Of a stretch of DNA of 17,702 nucleotides, positions 1-6,871 are shown piece by piece (position 1 is the first letter of the stretch; the number at the start of each line of letters is the position of its first letter). A program made the position numbers and the translations under genes. The notes beneath the pieces were generated by a model that saw only the letters and a list, made by a program, of their open reading frames with translations, was not told where the DNA came from and did not search any database. Source of the DNA: Udaeobacter sp025935755 (lineage in GTDB: Bacteria > Verrucomicrobiota > Verrucomicrobiia > Chthoniobacterales > UBA10450); NCBI GenBank assembly GCA_036278715.1, contig DASUKN010000045.1:1-17702 (forward strand). The letters are read 5' to 3'.

Positions 1-126
1 GTTACGAATTCTTGTCAGAAGGGAACCAAACTCAACCGGTCACACGAACTAGCATGTAAGCGGCCGGTGCTGCGTAAGAGGCTTGCCTCGCGCGGTTGGA
101 CAATGTTCCGCGAATACATCGGCCGC

Positions 127-1242
127 ATGAAACGACTAAGCACTATGATTATGAAAACAGTTACCAGTTTGTTTATAGGCTGTTCACTTGCGCTGGCTAC
201 AGCGGCATTGGCGCAACAGCCGGCCGAACAGCAATCACCATCAAAGGGCAAGCGTGCCCCGGAAAAAACGCACGCGGCTCAACCACAACCGCGCGCCAAT
301 CCCGCCAGGCCTCAGGAGCGACCGAATCAAACCGGCGCGATAAAGCAGCGCAATGCGACCAATGAGCGCAGCGCAACGAATCAGCATGGCGGCGCGAATG
401 CGGCTGGCACGGAAAAGAACCGGAAAACTCATCCCGGTCATGAACCTGCGAATGCGGGAAACAATGCGTCGGGTCAAGCGACAGGTGGTGGAGCAACCAA
501 CGAAGCTGGACAAAATCGAAAGGGTCGGGCGCACGATGAATCGGCGAACGCTGCGAAGCCTAACGAGAAGCAGCAGGCAGAGCAGCACCGGAAAGATGTG
601 AACGAACCCGCTACAGCGGCTAAAACATCCGGAAGTCCGGCAGCAGGTGCACATGCAGCGCCGCCAACTGCGGGAGCAGCCCAGCAAAACGCCCAGGCTC
701 GAGGAACGGGTAAAGGGAAGAAGCCAGCTCCCCAACAAGTGCAACAGGTTAAACAGCAGCACGCGAACTTCCGTGCGCAACCGAAACCGCAAAAAATTCC
801 GCCAGTTACTTTCAACCAGAACCATCGAATCGAAGGAAGCGAGCACTGGCAGGGTCAGCAATATCAGGTATTCCGTTCATACCAGCCGCAATGGCACGAC
901 CAGGGGTGGTACCATGCGCATTACCCGCGCGTGGAGCTGATCGGTGGGGGTTACTATTTCTTTAACAACGGCTACTGGTTTCCAGCATGGGGCTACAGTC
1001 CTTCGGCTCAATACTATGCTTACGATGGGCCAATCTATGTGGGTCACCGTGCGGAGCCGCCGGATCGAGTGATCGCGGATACCCAGGCCTTGTTACAAGA
1101 AATGGGTTATTACACTGGTGAAGTCGATGGATTGCTCGGGCCGTTAACCAGGCAGGCGCTCGCCGCCTATCAAGCCGATAATGGACTCGCCCAGACTTCG
1201 TCGATCGATCAGCCGACGCTCGATTCACTGGGGTTAGCCTGA
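127..1242 (+). CDS. Exported peptidoglycan-binding domain protein with long low-complexity linker
   Basis: Probably a secreted or periplasmic cell-wall-associated protein of 371 residues. From the ATG at 127 it has a basic start, a hydrophobic stretch (SLFIGCSLALATAALA) and a likely cleavage site before QQPAEQ, so a signal peptide is evident. Residues about 35-230 are low-complexity, rich in Ala, Asn, Gln, Lys and Pro, and probably disordered. A Tyr/Trp-rich block follows (YYFFNNGYWFPAWGY, about 285-300). The last 59 residues form a PG_binding_1 domain: a helix with TQALLQEMGYY, then GEVDGLLGPLTRQALAAYQ. The reading frame is open back to 67, but nothing before 127 resembles a signal peptide. 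ATGs at 145 and 151 are equally possible starts, and none has a clear ribosome binding site. I do not know its exact role; wall anchoring is inferred from the domain. Confidence 0.82.
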   Translation: MKRLSTMIMKTVTSLFIGCSLALATAALAQQPAEQQSPSKGKRAPEKTHAAQPQPRANPARPQERPNQTGAIKQRNATNERSATNQHGGANAAGTEKNRKTHPGHEPANAGNNASGQATGGGATNEAGQNRKGRAHDESANAAKPNEKQQAEQHRKDVNEPATAAKTSGSPAAGAHAAPPTAGAAQQNAQARGTGKGKKPAPQQVQQVKQQHANFRAQPKPQKIPPVTFNQNHRIEGSEHWQGQQYQVFRSYQPQWHDQGWYHAHYPRVELIGGGYYFFNNGYWFPAWGYSPSAQYYAYDGPIYVGHRAEPPDRVIADTQALLQEMGYYTGEVDGLLGPLTRQALAAYQADNGLAQTSSIDQPTLDSLGLA

Positions 1243-1266
1243 CAACAAAACAAATACTCAAACGAA

Positions 1267-1300
1267 GCCGCCGGACACACAATGCCCGGCGGCTTTTTGT
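1267..1300 (+). terminator. Rho-independent terminator after the peptidoglycan-binding protein
   Basis: A perfect 8-bp stem (GCCGCCGG at 1267-1274 with CCGGCGGC at 1286-1293) encloses an 11-nt loop and runs straight into TTTTTGTTT. It begins 24 nt after the TGA stop at 1240-1242. This is the classic intrinsic terminator shape on the plus strand. Confidence 0.9.
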
Positions 1301-1338
1301 TTAGGGCGTTGGAAAGCCCGGCGGTCTGCGACGCCGAT

Positions 1339-1404
1339 CCGTGCCCGGGGAGCGCGGGCGCCTCGCCCGCTGTGTCACGCGCCTCGCGTGACACGCATCC
1401 GAGC
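1339..1404. repeat. Tandem-hairpin dispersed repeat, copy 1
   Basis: Two hairpins lie side by side. GCGGGCG (1354-1360) pairs with CGCCCGC (1364-1370) around the loop CCT. GTGTCACGCG (1372-1381) pairs perfectly with CGCGTGACAC (1385-1394) around a second CCT loop. A 35-nt core (1354-1388) recurs exactly at 6922-6956, and similarity extends on both sides, from CCGTGCC to GCATCCGAGC. It lies between the convergent ends of the genes ending at 1242 (+) and 1425 (-). It has no T tract and so is not an ordinary terminator. It looks like a REP- or MITE-like intergenic element. Confidence 0.85.
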
Positions 1405-1424
1405 ATTCCCATATAACAATAATC

Positions 1425-2726
1425 TCAAGCAGGCAGACCCTTTTTCGCGATCGATTCCATCTGTTCGCAGAATCGATCGAGTTCACTCAGCGTGGTGTAC
1501 AGGTTGGGAGTCACTCGAATGCCCTGAAATTCCTTGTGCACGATCGGCACCGTGAAGATGTGGTGTTTGTCGAACAGATACTTGGTCACAGCTTCAGGGT
1601 TGGTCCCGTCGATATGAACGTTTCCGATCGCACACGATTGGTTAGGCTCGAACGAGGTGTTGAACCGAATCTTCGGCACATCTTTGAGCCGGTTCATCCA
1701 GTAACGCGAGAGGTAACGTAACCGCGCTTCCTTGCGTTTGCCGCCGATCCCGCTGTGAAATACCAGCGCTTCGCCGATGGCGAGCTTCGGCGCTGCGGAA
1801 TGGGTTCCGATCTCTTCGAATTTGCGAATGTCGAATGCCTGTTTCGATTCAGCGGCCATGAGCGGCCAGAGTTTCTCGATCTTGTCACGCTTAACGTAAA
1901 GCATGCCGGTCCCTTTCGGCGCGTACAACCATTTGTGAAGACTTGTTCCGAAATAGTCGCAACCGAGGTCGCTCTGTTTGAAATGAAACTGCGCAAAGGA
2001 ATGCGCGCCGTCGACGATGGTTTCAATCCCGCGGCTCCGTGCCAGGTCGCACACTGCTTTCACCGGTGTGATTTGACCGGTGATATTGATCATGTGGGAA
2101 ATCAAAATGAGCCGGGTGCGGTCGGTGATTCCTTTTTCGAACGCAGCAGTGATCTCGTCTAGTTTCTTCGGCGCAATTGGAACCTGAATGAGCTTTAGCT
2201 TGAGGTTCTCCCTTTTTTCCCGCTGCCGCAATGTCGTGAGCATGCGCGGGTAATCCTGAGTGGTGGTGACAATCTCGTCGCCCGATTTGAAATCCATTCC
2301 CATGAGCAGAGTCTCAAGTGACTCGGAAGCATTGCGAGTGATCGCGATTTCTTCCCGATCACAACCGAACAGCTCGGCCAGACCGGTGCGAATGGTTTCC
2401 GATTGTGGCTCGAGGATTTGCCACATCGTGTAAGCGGTCGCGTCTTCCTGTTCCCAAATGTAACGAACCAGCGCCTCGGTCACGACGCGCGGGCTGGGTG
2501 AAACACCGCCGTTATTGAGATTAATGATGCCGCGCGTGATGCTGAACGAGTTTTGAATCGCCGCCCAATAATCTTCATCACTCGCTGCTTCTTCCGGCGC
2601 AAGATGCGCAACCGTTTTCGCCGCTCCCTCGACGTTTCTAAGTAACGACGCGACGGTACTCGAAGAAAGCGCAGCGAGTCCGAGACTTTTGCCGGCGAGA
2701 GAAACAAAGTCGCGTCGCGTGGGCAT
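1425..2726 (-). CDS. Tat-exported class V PLP-dependent aminotransferase (isopenicillin-N-epimerase-like)
   Basis: A 433-residue fold-type I pyridoxal-phosphate enzyme of the class V aminotransferase / cysteine desulfurase superfamily, closest in look to isopenicillin-N-epimerase-like proteins. The N-terminus has a twin-arginine signal (TRRDFVSLAGKSLGLAALS, residues 3-21), so the folded, cofactor-loaded protein is expected to be exported. Visible core features are NLNNGGVSPSPRVV (about 69-82), TRNASESLETLL (about 130-141), the cofactor-binding Asp239 in IVDGAHSF, and the Schiff-base Lys265 in TSLHKWLYAPKGTG. The C-terminal small domain is complete. The start at 2726 is chosen because the Tat motif begins three residues in. 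The substrate cannot be read from sequence: epimerase, desulfurase and aminotransferase activities all occur in this family. It stands alone and converges with the upstream plus-strand gene. Confidence 0.9.
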   Translation of the reverse strand: MPTRRDFVSLAGKSLGLAALSSSTVASLLRNVEGAAKTVAHLAPEEAASDEDYWAAIQNSFSITRGIINLNNGGVSPSPRVVTEALVRYIWEQEDATAYTMWQILEPQSETIRTGLAELFGCDREEIAITRNASESLETLLMGMDFKSGDEIVTTTQDYPRMLTTLRQREKRENLKLKLIQVPIAPKKLDEITAAFEKGITDRTRLILISHMINITGQITPVKAVCDLARSRGIETIVDGAHSFAQFHFKQSDLGCDYFGTSLHKWLYAPKGTGMLYVKRDKIEKLWPLMAAESKQAFDIRKFEEIGTHSAAPKLAIGEALVFHSGIGGKRKEARLRYLSRYWMNRLKDVPKIRFNTSFEPNQSCAIGNVHIDGTNPEAVTKYLFDKHHIFTVPIVHKEFQGIRVTPNLYTTLSELDRFCEQMESIAKKGLPA

Positions 2727-3051
2727 GCGCCAACTCTAAGCGTTCGGATCTTGAGTTGTTGAGCGAAAAATCTGAATTCTTCCGCCACTACTTGCCACGC
2801 ACTAAACAGATTGGGGAGCGCACGCGCTTCGCGTGCTCCTTGCGGCGCCCCTCGCCGCAAGATTCTTTCTTTTATCCCCTCTTTCATAATCGGGAAGAAA
2901 TCCCAGCCTTCTCTAACTGCGATGGCCGAAGCGAAAAAATGGCGCGGCGAGCTCCGCGAGCCCCGGCGTCGCAGAGCCCCCCATTTTAGAATTCAATTCG
3001 TCGCTATTTGACCTTTGACGTTCGGCTTGGCTTCTTCGACTCTCATCTTTC
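2727..3051. other. Gene-free divergent gap with clustered hairpins
   Basis: This 325-bp space separates the starts of two divergent genes (2726 on minus, 3052 on plus), so both promoters should lie here. I cannot place a convincing -35/-10 pair. Besides the hairpin pair at 2820-2860 it holds a 22-nt imperfect palindrome at 2941-2962 (GGC..CG..GAGCTC..CG..GCC). No small ORF here looks like a protein. Confidence 0.6.
2820..2860. repeat. Pair of adjacent perfect hairpins
   Basis: GCACGCG (2820-2826) pairs with CGCGTGC (2830-2836) across the loop CTT. Three bases later TTGCGGCG (2840-2847) pairs with CGCCGCAA (2853-2860) across CCCCT. The architecture matches the tandem-hairpin repeats at 1339 and 6908 (two GC-rich stems, mostly 3-nt loops), but the sequence differs. 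It sits in a divergent promoter gap, so it is unlikely to be a terminator. Confidence 0.75.
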
Positions 3052-3372
3052 ATGCAACGCAACCGCTATCTCTTTGTCTGCGTTAATCGCCGAGCAGAGG
3101 ACAATCCGAAAGGATGCTGCGCGGCCAGGGATTCCGAAGAAGTGTACAAAGCACTGAAAGAGCAGGTTGCGGTCCGCGGACTTGCAAAGCTCGAGGCGCG
3201 CGTCTGCACGTCGAGCTGTCTTGATCAATGCGAAAGCGGTGTAACGATCTTAATCGAGCCCGACCACTTTTTTTACGGCCACGTTACAGTCGCAGACGTC
3301 CCGGAAATTGTGGATGGACTCGTTAACAACCAGCGAGTCAAACGTCTGGTAGTTTCTGCCGCATCAGCGTAG
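3052..3372 (+). CDS. Thioredoxin-like [2Fe-2S] ferredoxin
   Basis: A 106-residue cytoplasmic electron carrier of the thioredoxin-fold (Shethna / Aquifex type) [2Fe-2S] ferredoxin family, typically about 100-110 residues long. Likely cluster ligands are Cys10 (FVCVN), Cys22 or Cys23 (GCC), and Cys56 and Cys60 in CLDQCESG; Cys52 is an extra cysteine. The family signature continues as GVTILIEPDHFFYGHVTVADVPEIVDGLV, corresponding to the usual 'P..WY..V...D..eIv..hl' ending. The start is the ATG at 3052, giving MQRNRYLFVC with the first ligand in the expected place. There is no visible Shine-Dalgarno. The redox partner is unknown and no obvious oxidoreductase is adjacent. Its TAG stop overlaps a GTAG-hairpin repeat. 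Confidence 0.88.
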   Translation: MQRNRYLFVCVNRRAEDNPKGCCAARDSEEVYKALKEQVAVRGLAKLEARVCTSSCLDQCESGVTILIEPDHFFYGHVTVADVPEIVDGLVNNQRVKRLVVSAASA

Positions 3373-3395
3373 CCGGTTTCGCTGACTGCGGCTCG
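3369..3395 (+). repeat. REP-like GTAG hairpin overlapping the ferredoxin stop codon
   Basis: GTAG at 3369-3372 includes the TAG stop of the ferredoxin gene. AGCCG (3371-3375) pairs with CGGCT (3389-3393). It aligns with the element at 4517: both read GTAGCCGG, four variable bases, GCYGACYGCGGCTCG. Both are about 27 nt long. Confidence 0.6.
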
Positions 3396-3498
3396 CGTCT
3401 CATTGCCAACAAAGGTTAGCCCGCCAGCGGCGGCATGATTCAACTTTCCGATCGTGGAGGGTTTGGATACAATCCCACTCTTATGTTCCTGACCTCTG

Positions 3499-4488
3499 AT
3501 GAACAAGCTGCTGGTACTAATTAGTCTGATTGCCCTCGACTGCAGCTGGAATGGCTCTTCTGCGCGAGCTGCGCAGTCAGAAACAGACGCGCAAACCTCG
3601 CCGCCTCCGACTGCATCGGTCGCCGCTGAGGATGCCAACGAACCGGAAGGGCTAAAGACAAGTCACACCGGGACGTTTCGCATTGTCGAAAATGGGGAGG
3701 ACTTCTGGATCGTTACGGCGGCTGACGAAAAGCAACGAACAAAAATGCATTCCGCGGAATTGGCGACGCCGGAGGAGTTTCGATTTTCGCCCGATGAAAA
3801 GTGGTTGTATGTCGAGCTGCACCACGGATCGTGCATGTCCGGTGCCGATCTTTATCGCAGAACGGACAACAAAACTGGGGAGCCTAACGAATCCGGCCCT
3901 TTTCAACGCGTCGAACCAGCACTCGAGCACGGCGCCTGGGCCGAAGCGATGAAACAAGGATTGTTTACGACGAATTTCGCAGACGAAGGACTCTGTGCCA
4001 TGGTTCGATTCGGCGGGTGGAGCGACGATTCGGGTCGATTACTCCTCGTCGTTCGCGGCGGGGAAGAACGAAGCGAAACGATTGGGCGCTATCTTTATTA
4101 CAATACTCGCAGCGGCCGTTTCGAACTGACGGCCTATTTGCGCAAGGTCAACGCGGCGTCGGCGAAGTCCCATGAGATCAATGTCCTGGCCTGCGCCGAG
4201 CCGGTCGATCCTTTGCCGGATTTGGCTTCGTTGAAAAAACAGTGCTCCGAGGCCGATAAAAAGCTGAACGACACTTACCAGAAGATGATTGCCAAAGCGG
4301 ATAAGGAGACTGTTCCTGACCTCAGGAGATGGCAACGGCAGTGGCTGAAGTCGCGTGATACCGGGTTGCAAATTTACCTGGCGGCATTTCCACCAGCAGA
4401 AAAAGAGCAGAGAAGGTTGCAGTTCTTAATCGATGTGTCGCGAGCCGAATCGGAAGCCAACGAAGAAGCGGCGGCGCCTCAGCAGTGA
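3499..4488 (+). CDS. Exported protein with C-terminal LprI-like (DUF1311) domain
   Basis: A 329-residue exported protein. Residues 1-25 (MNKLLVLISLIALDCSWNGSSARAA) form a signal peptide; the Cys15 context (ALDC) is not a good lipobox. Residues about 55-225 are beta-rich, with FRFSPDEKWLYVEL and GWSDDSGRLLLVVRGG resembling single beta-propeller-like repeats. No family is recognised there. Residues about 232-315 look like the LprI / DUF1311 domain: Cys232 and Cys249 could make the usual disulfide, followed by LNDTYQKM and RRWQRQWLKSRDTGL, matching the family's 'Ln..Y..l ... l..aQr.Wl..Rd' pattern. Some members of that family inhibit host lysozyme; that activity here is only an inference. The start at 3499 is the only one that gives the signal peptide. 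Four cysteines fit an oxidising compartment. Confidence 0.78.
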   Translation: MNKLLVLISLIALDCSWNGSSARAAQSETDAQTSPPPTASVAAEDANEPEGLKTSHTGTFRIVENGEDFWIVTAADEKQRTKMHSAELATPEEFRFSPDEKWLYVELHHGSCMSGADLYRRTDNKTGEPNESGPFQRVEPALEHGAWAEAMKQGLFTTNFADEGLCAMVRFGGWSDDSGRLLLVVRGGEERSETIGRYLYYNTRSGRFELTAYLRKVNAASAKSHEINVLACAEPVDPLPDLASLKKQCSEADKKLNDTYQKMIAKADKETVPDLRRWQRQWLKSRDTGLQIYLAAFPPAEKEQRRLQFLIDVSRAESEANEEAAAPQQ

Positions 4489-4516
4489 TCCGGGATTTCT
4501 TATCCTGAGTATTGTT

Positions 4517-4543
4517 GTAGCCGGGGCCGCCGACCGCGGCTCG
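4517..4543 (+). repeat. REP-like GTAG hairpin between convergent genes
   Basis: GTAG at 4517-4520 stands at the foot of AGCCGGGG (4519-4526) pairing with CCGCGGCT (4534-4541), with one mismatch and a 7-nt loop. It is the clearest relative of the copy at 3369. It lies between convergent genes ending at 4488 (+) and 4613 (-). A second hairpin, CGCTCA with TGAGCG around ACGC, follows directly (4542-4557). Confidence 0.62.
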
Positions 4544-4612
4544 CTCAACGCTGAGCGCTATAAGGTTGCACACCGTCGATTTACGTGGCGAGGTGCGTTT
4601 CGCTCGAATGAA

Positions 4613-5092
4613 TCACATTGTCGTTAGGCCAGACAAGGACGCCAGAGTCGCCCCCGCGGCTCCTGCCGGAACCCACCAGGTCTGGTCGCCAACAATTCCA
4701 TCCGCCTGGACACCACGATCCTGTTGATAGGCTTTAACAGCGCCTTCGGTCTTCGGGCCGAAGTCACCATCCACAGCGCCGGGGTCAGTCGCAGCAGTTC
4801 CATATTTCTTAAGACCGTTCTGTAAAGCGGTCACAACGCTGCCCGACGCGCCGTGACGTAACAGCGGCGTATTCGGATCGGCCGGAAGCGCCTGCCACGT
4901 ATTCGGCCCGACGACGCCGTCCACCGTCAAGCCTGCGCCTTGTTGGAAATCTTTTACCGCCTGTTCCGTGGTCGAGTCGAAGTTCCCGGTGATATCGGCG
5001 GGTGTGAGCACCTTGGTCATGACAAAAATACGTTGAAGTCTTCGCACATCGTGGCCGGTTGAACCGACGCTGATTGTTGGGCCGCTGTTCAT
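4613..5092 (-). CDS. Double peptidoglycan-binding-domain protein
   Basis: A 159-residue protein made almost entirely of two PG_binding_1 repeats. The first covers about residues 10-70 (TGHDVRRLQRIF ... GNFDSTTEQAVKDFQQGAGLTVDGVVGPNTWQAL). The second covers about 78-145 (GASGSVVTALQNGLKKYG ... VDGDFGPKTEGAVKAYQQDRGVQADGIVGDQTWW). Both keep the hallmark 'G.fg..T..Av..fQ...gl..DGivG..Tw' pattern. There is no signal peptide or catalytic domain, which is odd for a wall-binding module. The start at 5092 is backed by a GGGGAGA ribosome binding site 8 nt upstream. It follows the EEP-family gene on the same strand with an 88-nt gap, so the two may be co-transcribed. Confidence 0.87.
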   Translation of the reverse strand: MNSGPTISVGSTGHDVRRLQRIFVMTKVLTPADITGNFDSTTEQAVKDFQQGAGLTVDGVVGPNTWQALPADPNTPLLRHGASGSVVTALQNGLKKYGTAATDPGAVDGDFGPKTEGAVKAYQQDRGVQADGIVGDQTWWVPAGAAGATLASLSGLTTM

Positions 5093-5100
5093 GAATCTAT

Positions 5101-5107
5101 TCTCCCC
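5101..5107 (-). promoter_or_regulatory. Ribosome binding site for the double PG-binding protein
   Basis: On the minus strand this reads GGGGAGA, eight bases before the ATG at 5092-5090. It is one of the few strong Shine-Dalgarno matches in the window, and it fixes this start. Confidence 0.65.
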
Positions 5108-5167
5108 GTTTTCGAACAGTTCTCACGCAGTAATTTTTGATTCGCCATGCGACGCACGCGCGTCGGC

Positions 5168-5184
5168 AGCAGGGCGACTGCTAC
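5168..5184 (-). repeat. GTAG hairpin overlapping the EEP-gene stop codon
   Basis: Read on the minus strand, GTAG (5184-5181) contains the TAG stop of the gene starting at 6143. AGCAG (5182-5178) pairs with CTGCT (5172-5168) around TCGCC. The stem is only 5 bp, so this is a weak member of the GTAG-hairpin set. It is listed because of its position at the stop codon. Confidence 0.4.
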
Positions 5185-6143
5185 AGGCCGAACTCCGCCC
5201 ACAACGGCCGATGATCGCTCAGGTAATATTTGATGAAGCTCCGGAATTGGACGGGTGTCTTTGTTGCCCACAATTCAGCGAACACTCCGCCATCGAAATC
5301 GAACACGCCTGAATTGCCGGTAAATTTCGCGCCCGCTCCGGTAGGGAAGAAAGCCACCTGATCGTAATGCTCATCACCTAACAGGTTCGATCCGATCTGG
5401 GTCGAGTGCTGCGGTAATTGCAACCCCGTTTTCGTCAGCGCCTTGAAGATTGGATCTGCGGGATCGATCTTCGGCAGATTGAAATCACCGAGTGCGGCGA
5501 TGACCGGCGTCAAAGCGTAGTGGCTCTTTGATTCGCGCTTACACCACTGCGCCACGGCAAACGCTTCAAGCGCGCGGCGTTCTATGGCTTCAATCGCTGT
5601 ATCGTCGCCGTAGTAGAGGTGCACGTTTACCAGGCAAAACACGAGCGGACCTGTTTCGAAGGAAGCGATGTACGGATTGCGATCGAAACCAACGAACTTC
5701 GCCACGGTTGTGTCGGGCAGCGTGACGTTCTTTAAATCCGACGGCGCCACCGCCACCTCGCCGGTCAGCTCGCGCGGTTTCACTCTCTCCGAGTCGTACA
5801 CAAAGGTCATGCGCTCATCATTCCCGGCGGCATCGGAATAAAGGGTGCGCCACGATGCAGGCAGCGCAGCCATCAATCCGTTGAGGCCGATCCGATTGTT
5901 TTTCACTTCCTGCACCGCCACGAGGTCGAACCACGAAATCACCTCGGCCAGCAACGCGTAATCCTTTGGACCACGATCCTGCGCGCCGAGGTTGGCAATG
6001 TTCCAGGTGGCCAGCAACAAACGGTTCGCGTCCTTGGCTGGAATGGCGCGACCCGGCTGAGTATCCCGCCAATGCCGGAGCGCCGCCCGCTCAGCATCCG
6101 CATCGTAATCAAACGTGAAACTGGGTTTCGGAAAGGAGGGCAT
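5181..6143 (-). CDS. Endonuclease/exonuclease/phosphatase-family (DNase I-fold) protein
   Basis: A 320-residue metal-dependent phosphoesterase of the EEP superfamily (PF03372). The motifs appear in the proper order: TWN with Asn48; VAVQEV with the metal ligand Glu79; NVHLYYG with His175; LGDFN with Asp220 and Asn222; and the closing SDHRPL with Asp310 and His311, the catalytic pair. Length and motif spacing are normal. No signal peptide or membrane segment is seen, so it is probably cytoplasmic. The substrate (DNA, RNA or a phospho-compound) cannot be told from sequence. The start at 6143 gives MPSFPKPSFTF; no strong ribosome binding site is present. The double PG-binding gene follows 88 nt downstream on the same strand. 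Confidence 0.9.
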   Translation of the reverse strand: MPSFPKPSFTFDYDADAERAALRHWRDTQPGRAIPAKDANRLLLATWNIANLGAQDRGPKDYALLAEVISWFDLVAVQEVKNNRIGLNGLMAALPASWRTLYSDAAGNDERMTFVYDSERVKPRELTGEVAVAPSDLKNVTLPDTTVAKFVGFDRNPYIASFETGPLVFCLVNVHLYYGDDTAIEAIERRALEAFAVAQWCKRESKSHYALTPVIAALGDFNLPKIDPADPIFKALTKTGLQLPQHSTQIGSNLLGDEHYDQVAFFPTGAGAKFTGNSGVFDFDGGVFAELWATKTPVQFRSFIKYYLSDHRPLWAEFGL

Positions 6144-6259
6144 AAGTTACTCTGCGTCTCGCCGGAACTGCTGATTGATGTAACAAATTATTGAACCAAA
6201 ATCGATGAGGAAGTTCTGGTTATTGTAAGAAACTCAAACCAAGAAAGAAGACTATTCTC

Positions 6260-6871
6260 ATGAAAAAACTTTCACTACTGTTCGCAGCAGCATTGGTCAT
6301 CGCTGCGGGTGCAGCTTATTCGCAGACAACGAAAAGCTCTCCTGCTGCCGCGGCATCGGCGTCACCATCAACTCCACCGACCATCGCGTCATCCATCGAT
6401 CGTGAGATCAGCCTTGTTGAAAAGGAAGTTTTGGAAGCAGCCGAGGCGATGCCGGAAGATAAATTCGATTTTTCTCCGGAAAAACTGAACCTGCCCGGCA
6501 GCGACTACAAAGGCGTGCGCACATTTGCACAGCAACTGAAGCATATCGCTGCATCGAACTATCTCATTTGGTCGCCAATCACTGGCGAGAAACCACCTGA
6601 CAACGTCAACGACGGCAAAGGCCCGGATAACATGAAAGCCAAGGCGGACATCATTCAGTATGTGAAAGACTCGTTCGCATTCGGGCACAAAGCTGTGGCG
6701 ACATTAACCGAATCGAACCTGGTACAACCGGTCATCAGGAATAACAGGCCGCCGACTACGCGTCTGTTTCTGGCCACGTTTGCGCCAGCTCATTGCTTCG
6801 ATCACTACGGCCAGATGGTTGAGTACCTGCGCATGAACGGCATCGTCCCGCCAGCAAGCCGCGGAAAATAA
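6260..6871 (+). CDS. Exported DinB-like (DinB superfamily) protein
   Basis: A 203-residue protein with a clear signal peptide (MKKLSLLFAAALVIAAGAAYS, cleavage likely before QTT), then a Ser/Ala/Pro-rich linker to about residue 42. The rest resembles the four-helix DinB / YfiT-like metal-binding fold. His95 (QQLKHIAASN) plus His178 and His182 (APAHCFDHYGQMVEYLRMNGIVPP) supply the expected three-histidine metal site, and 'H.....H.Gq...Ylr..g..PP' is a typical ending. Known members include thiol-transferases and maleylpyruvate isomerase; most have no known reaction. Export is the unusual point. The start at 6260 is fixed by the signal peptide, with a purine-rich AAGAAAGAAG stretch about 10 nt upstream. 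Confidence 0.88.
   Translation: MKKLSLLFAAALVIAAGAAYSQTTKSSPAAAASASPSTPPTIASSIDREISLVEKEVLEAAEAMPEDKFDFSPEKLNLPGSDYKGVRTFAQQLKHIAASNYLIWSPITGEKPPDNVNDGKGPDNMKAKADIIQYVKDSFAFGHKAVATLTESNLVQPVIRNNRPPTTRLFLATFAPAHCFDHYGQMVEYLRMNGIVPPASRGK

Noticed and set aside
241..861. Long minus-strand open frame opposite the first gene
   Set aside because: It is the antisense shadow of the low-complexity region of the peptidoglycan-binding protein and shows Arg/Cys/Leu-rich nonsense composition.
6181..6259. Sigma70-type promoter before the DinB-like gene (TTGAAC ... TATTGT)
   Set aside because: The two boxes are 24 nt apart, too far for a standard promoter, and no better pair is visible.
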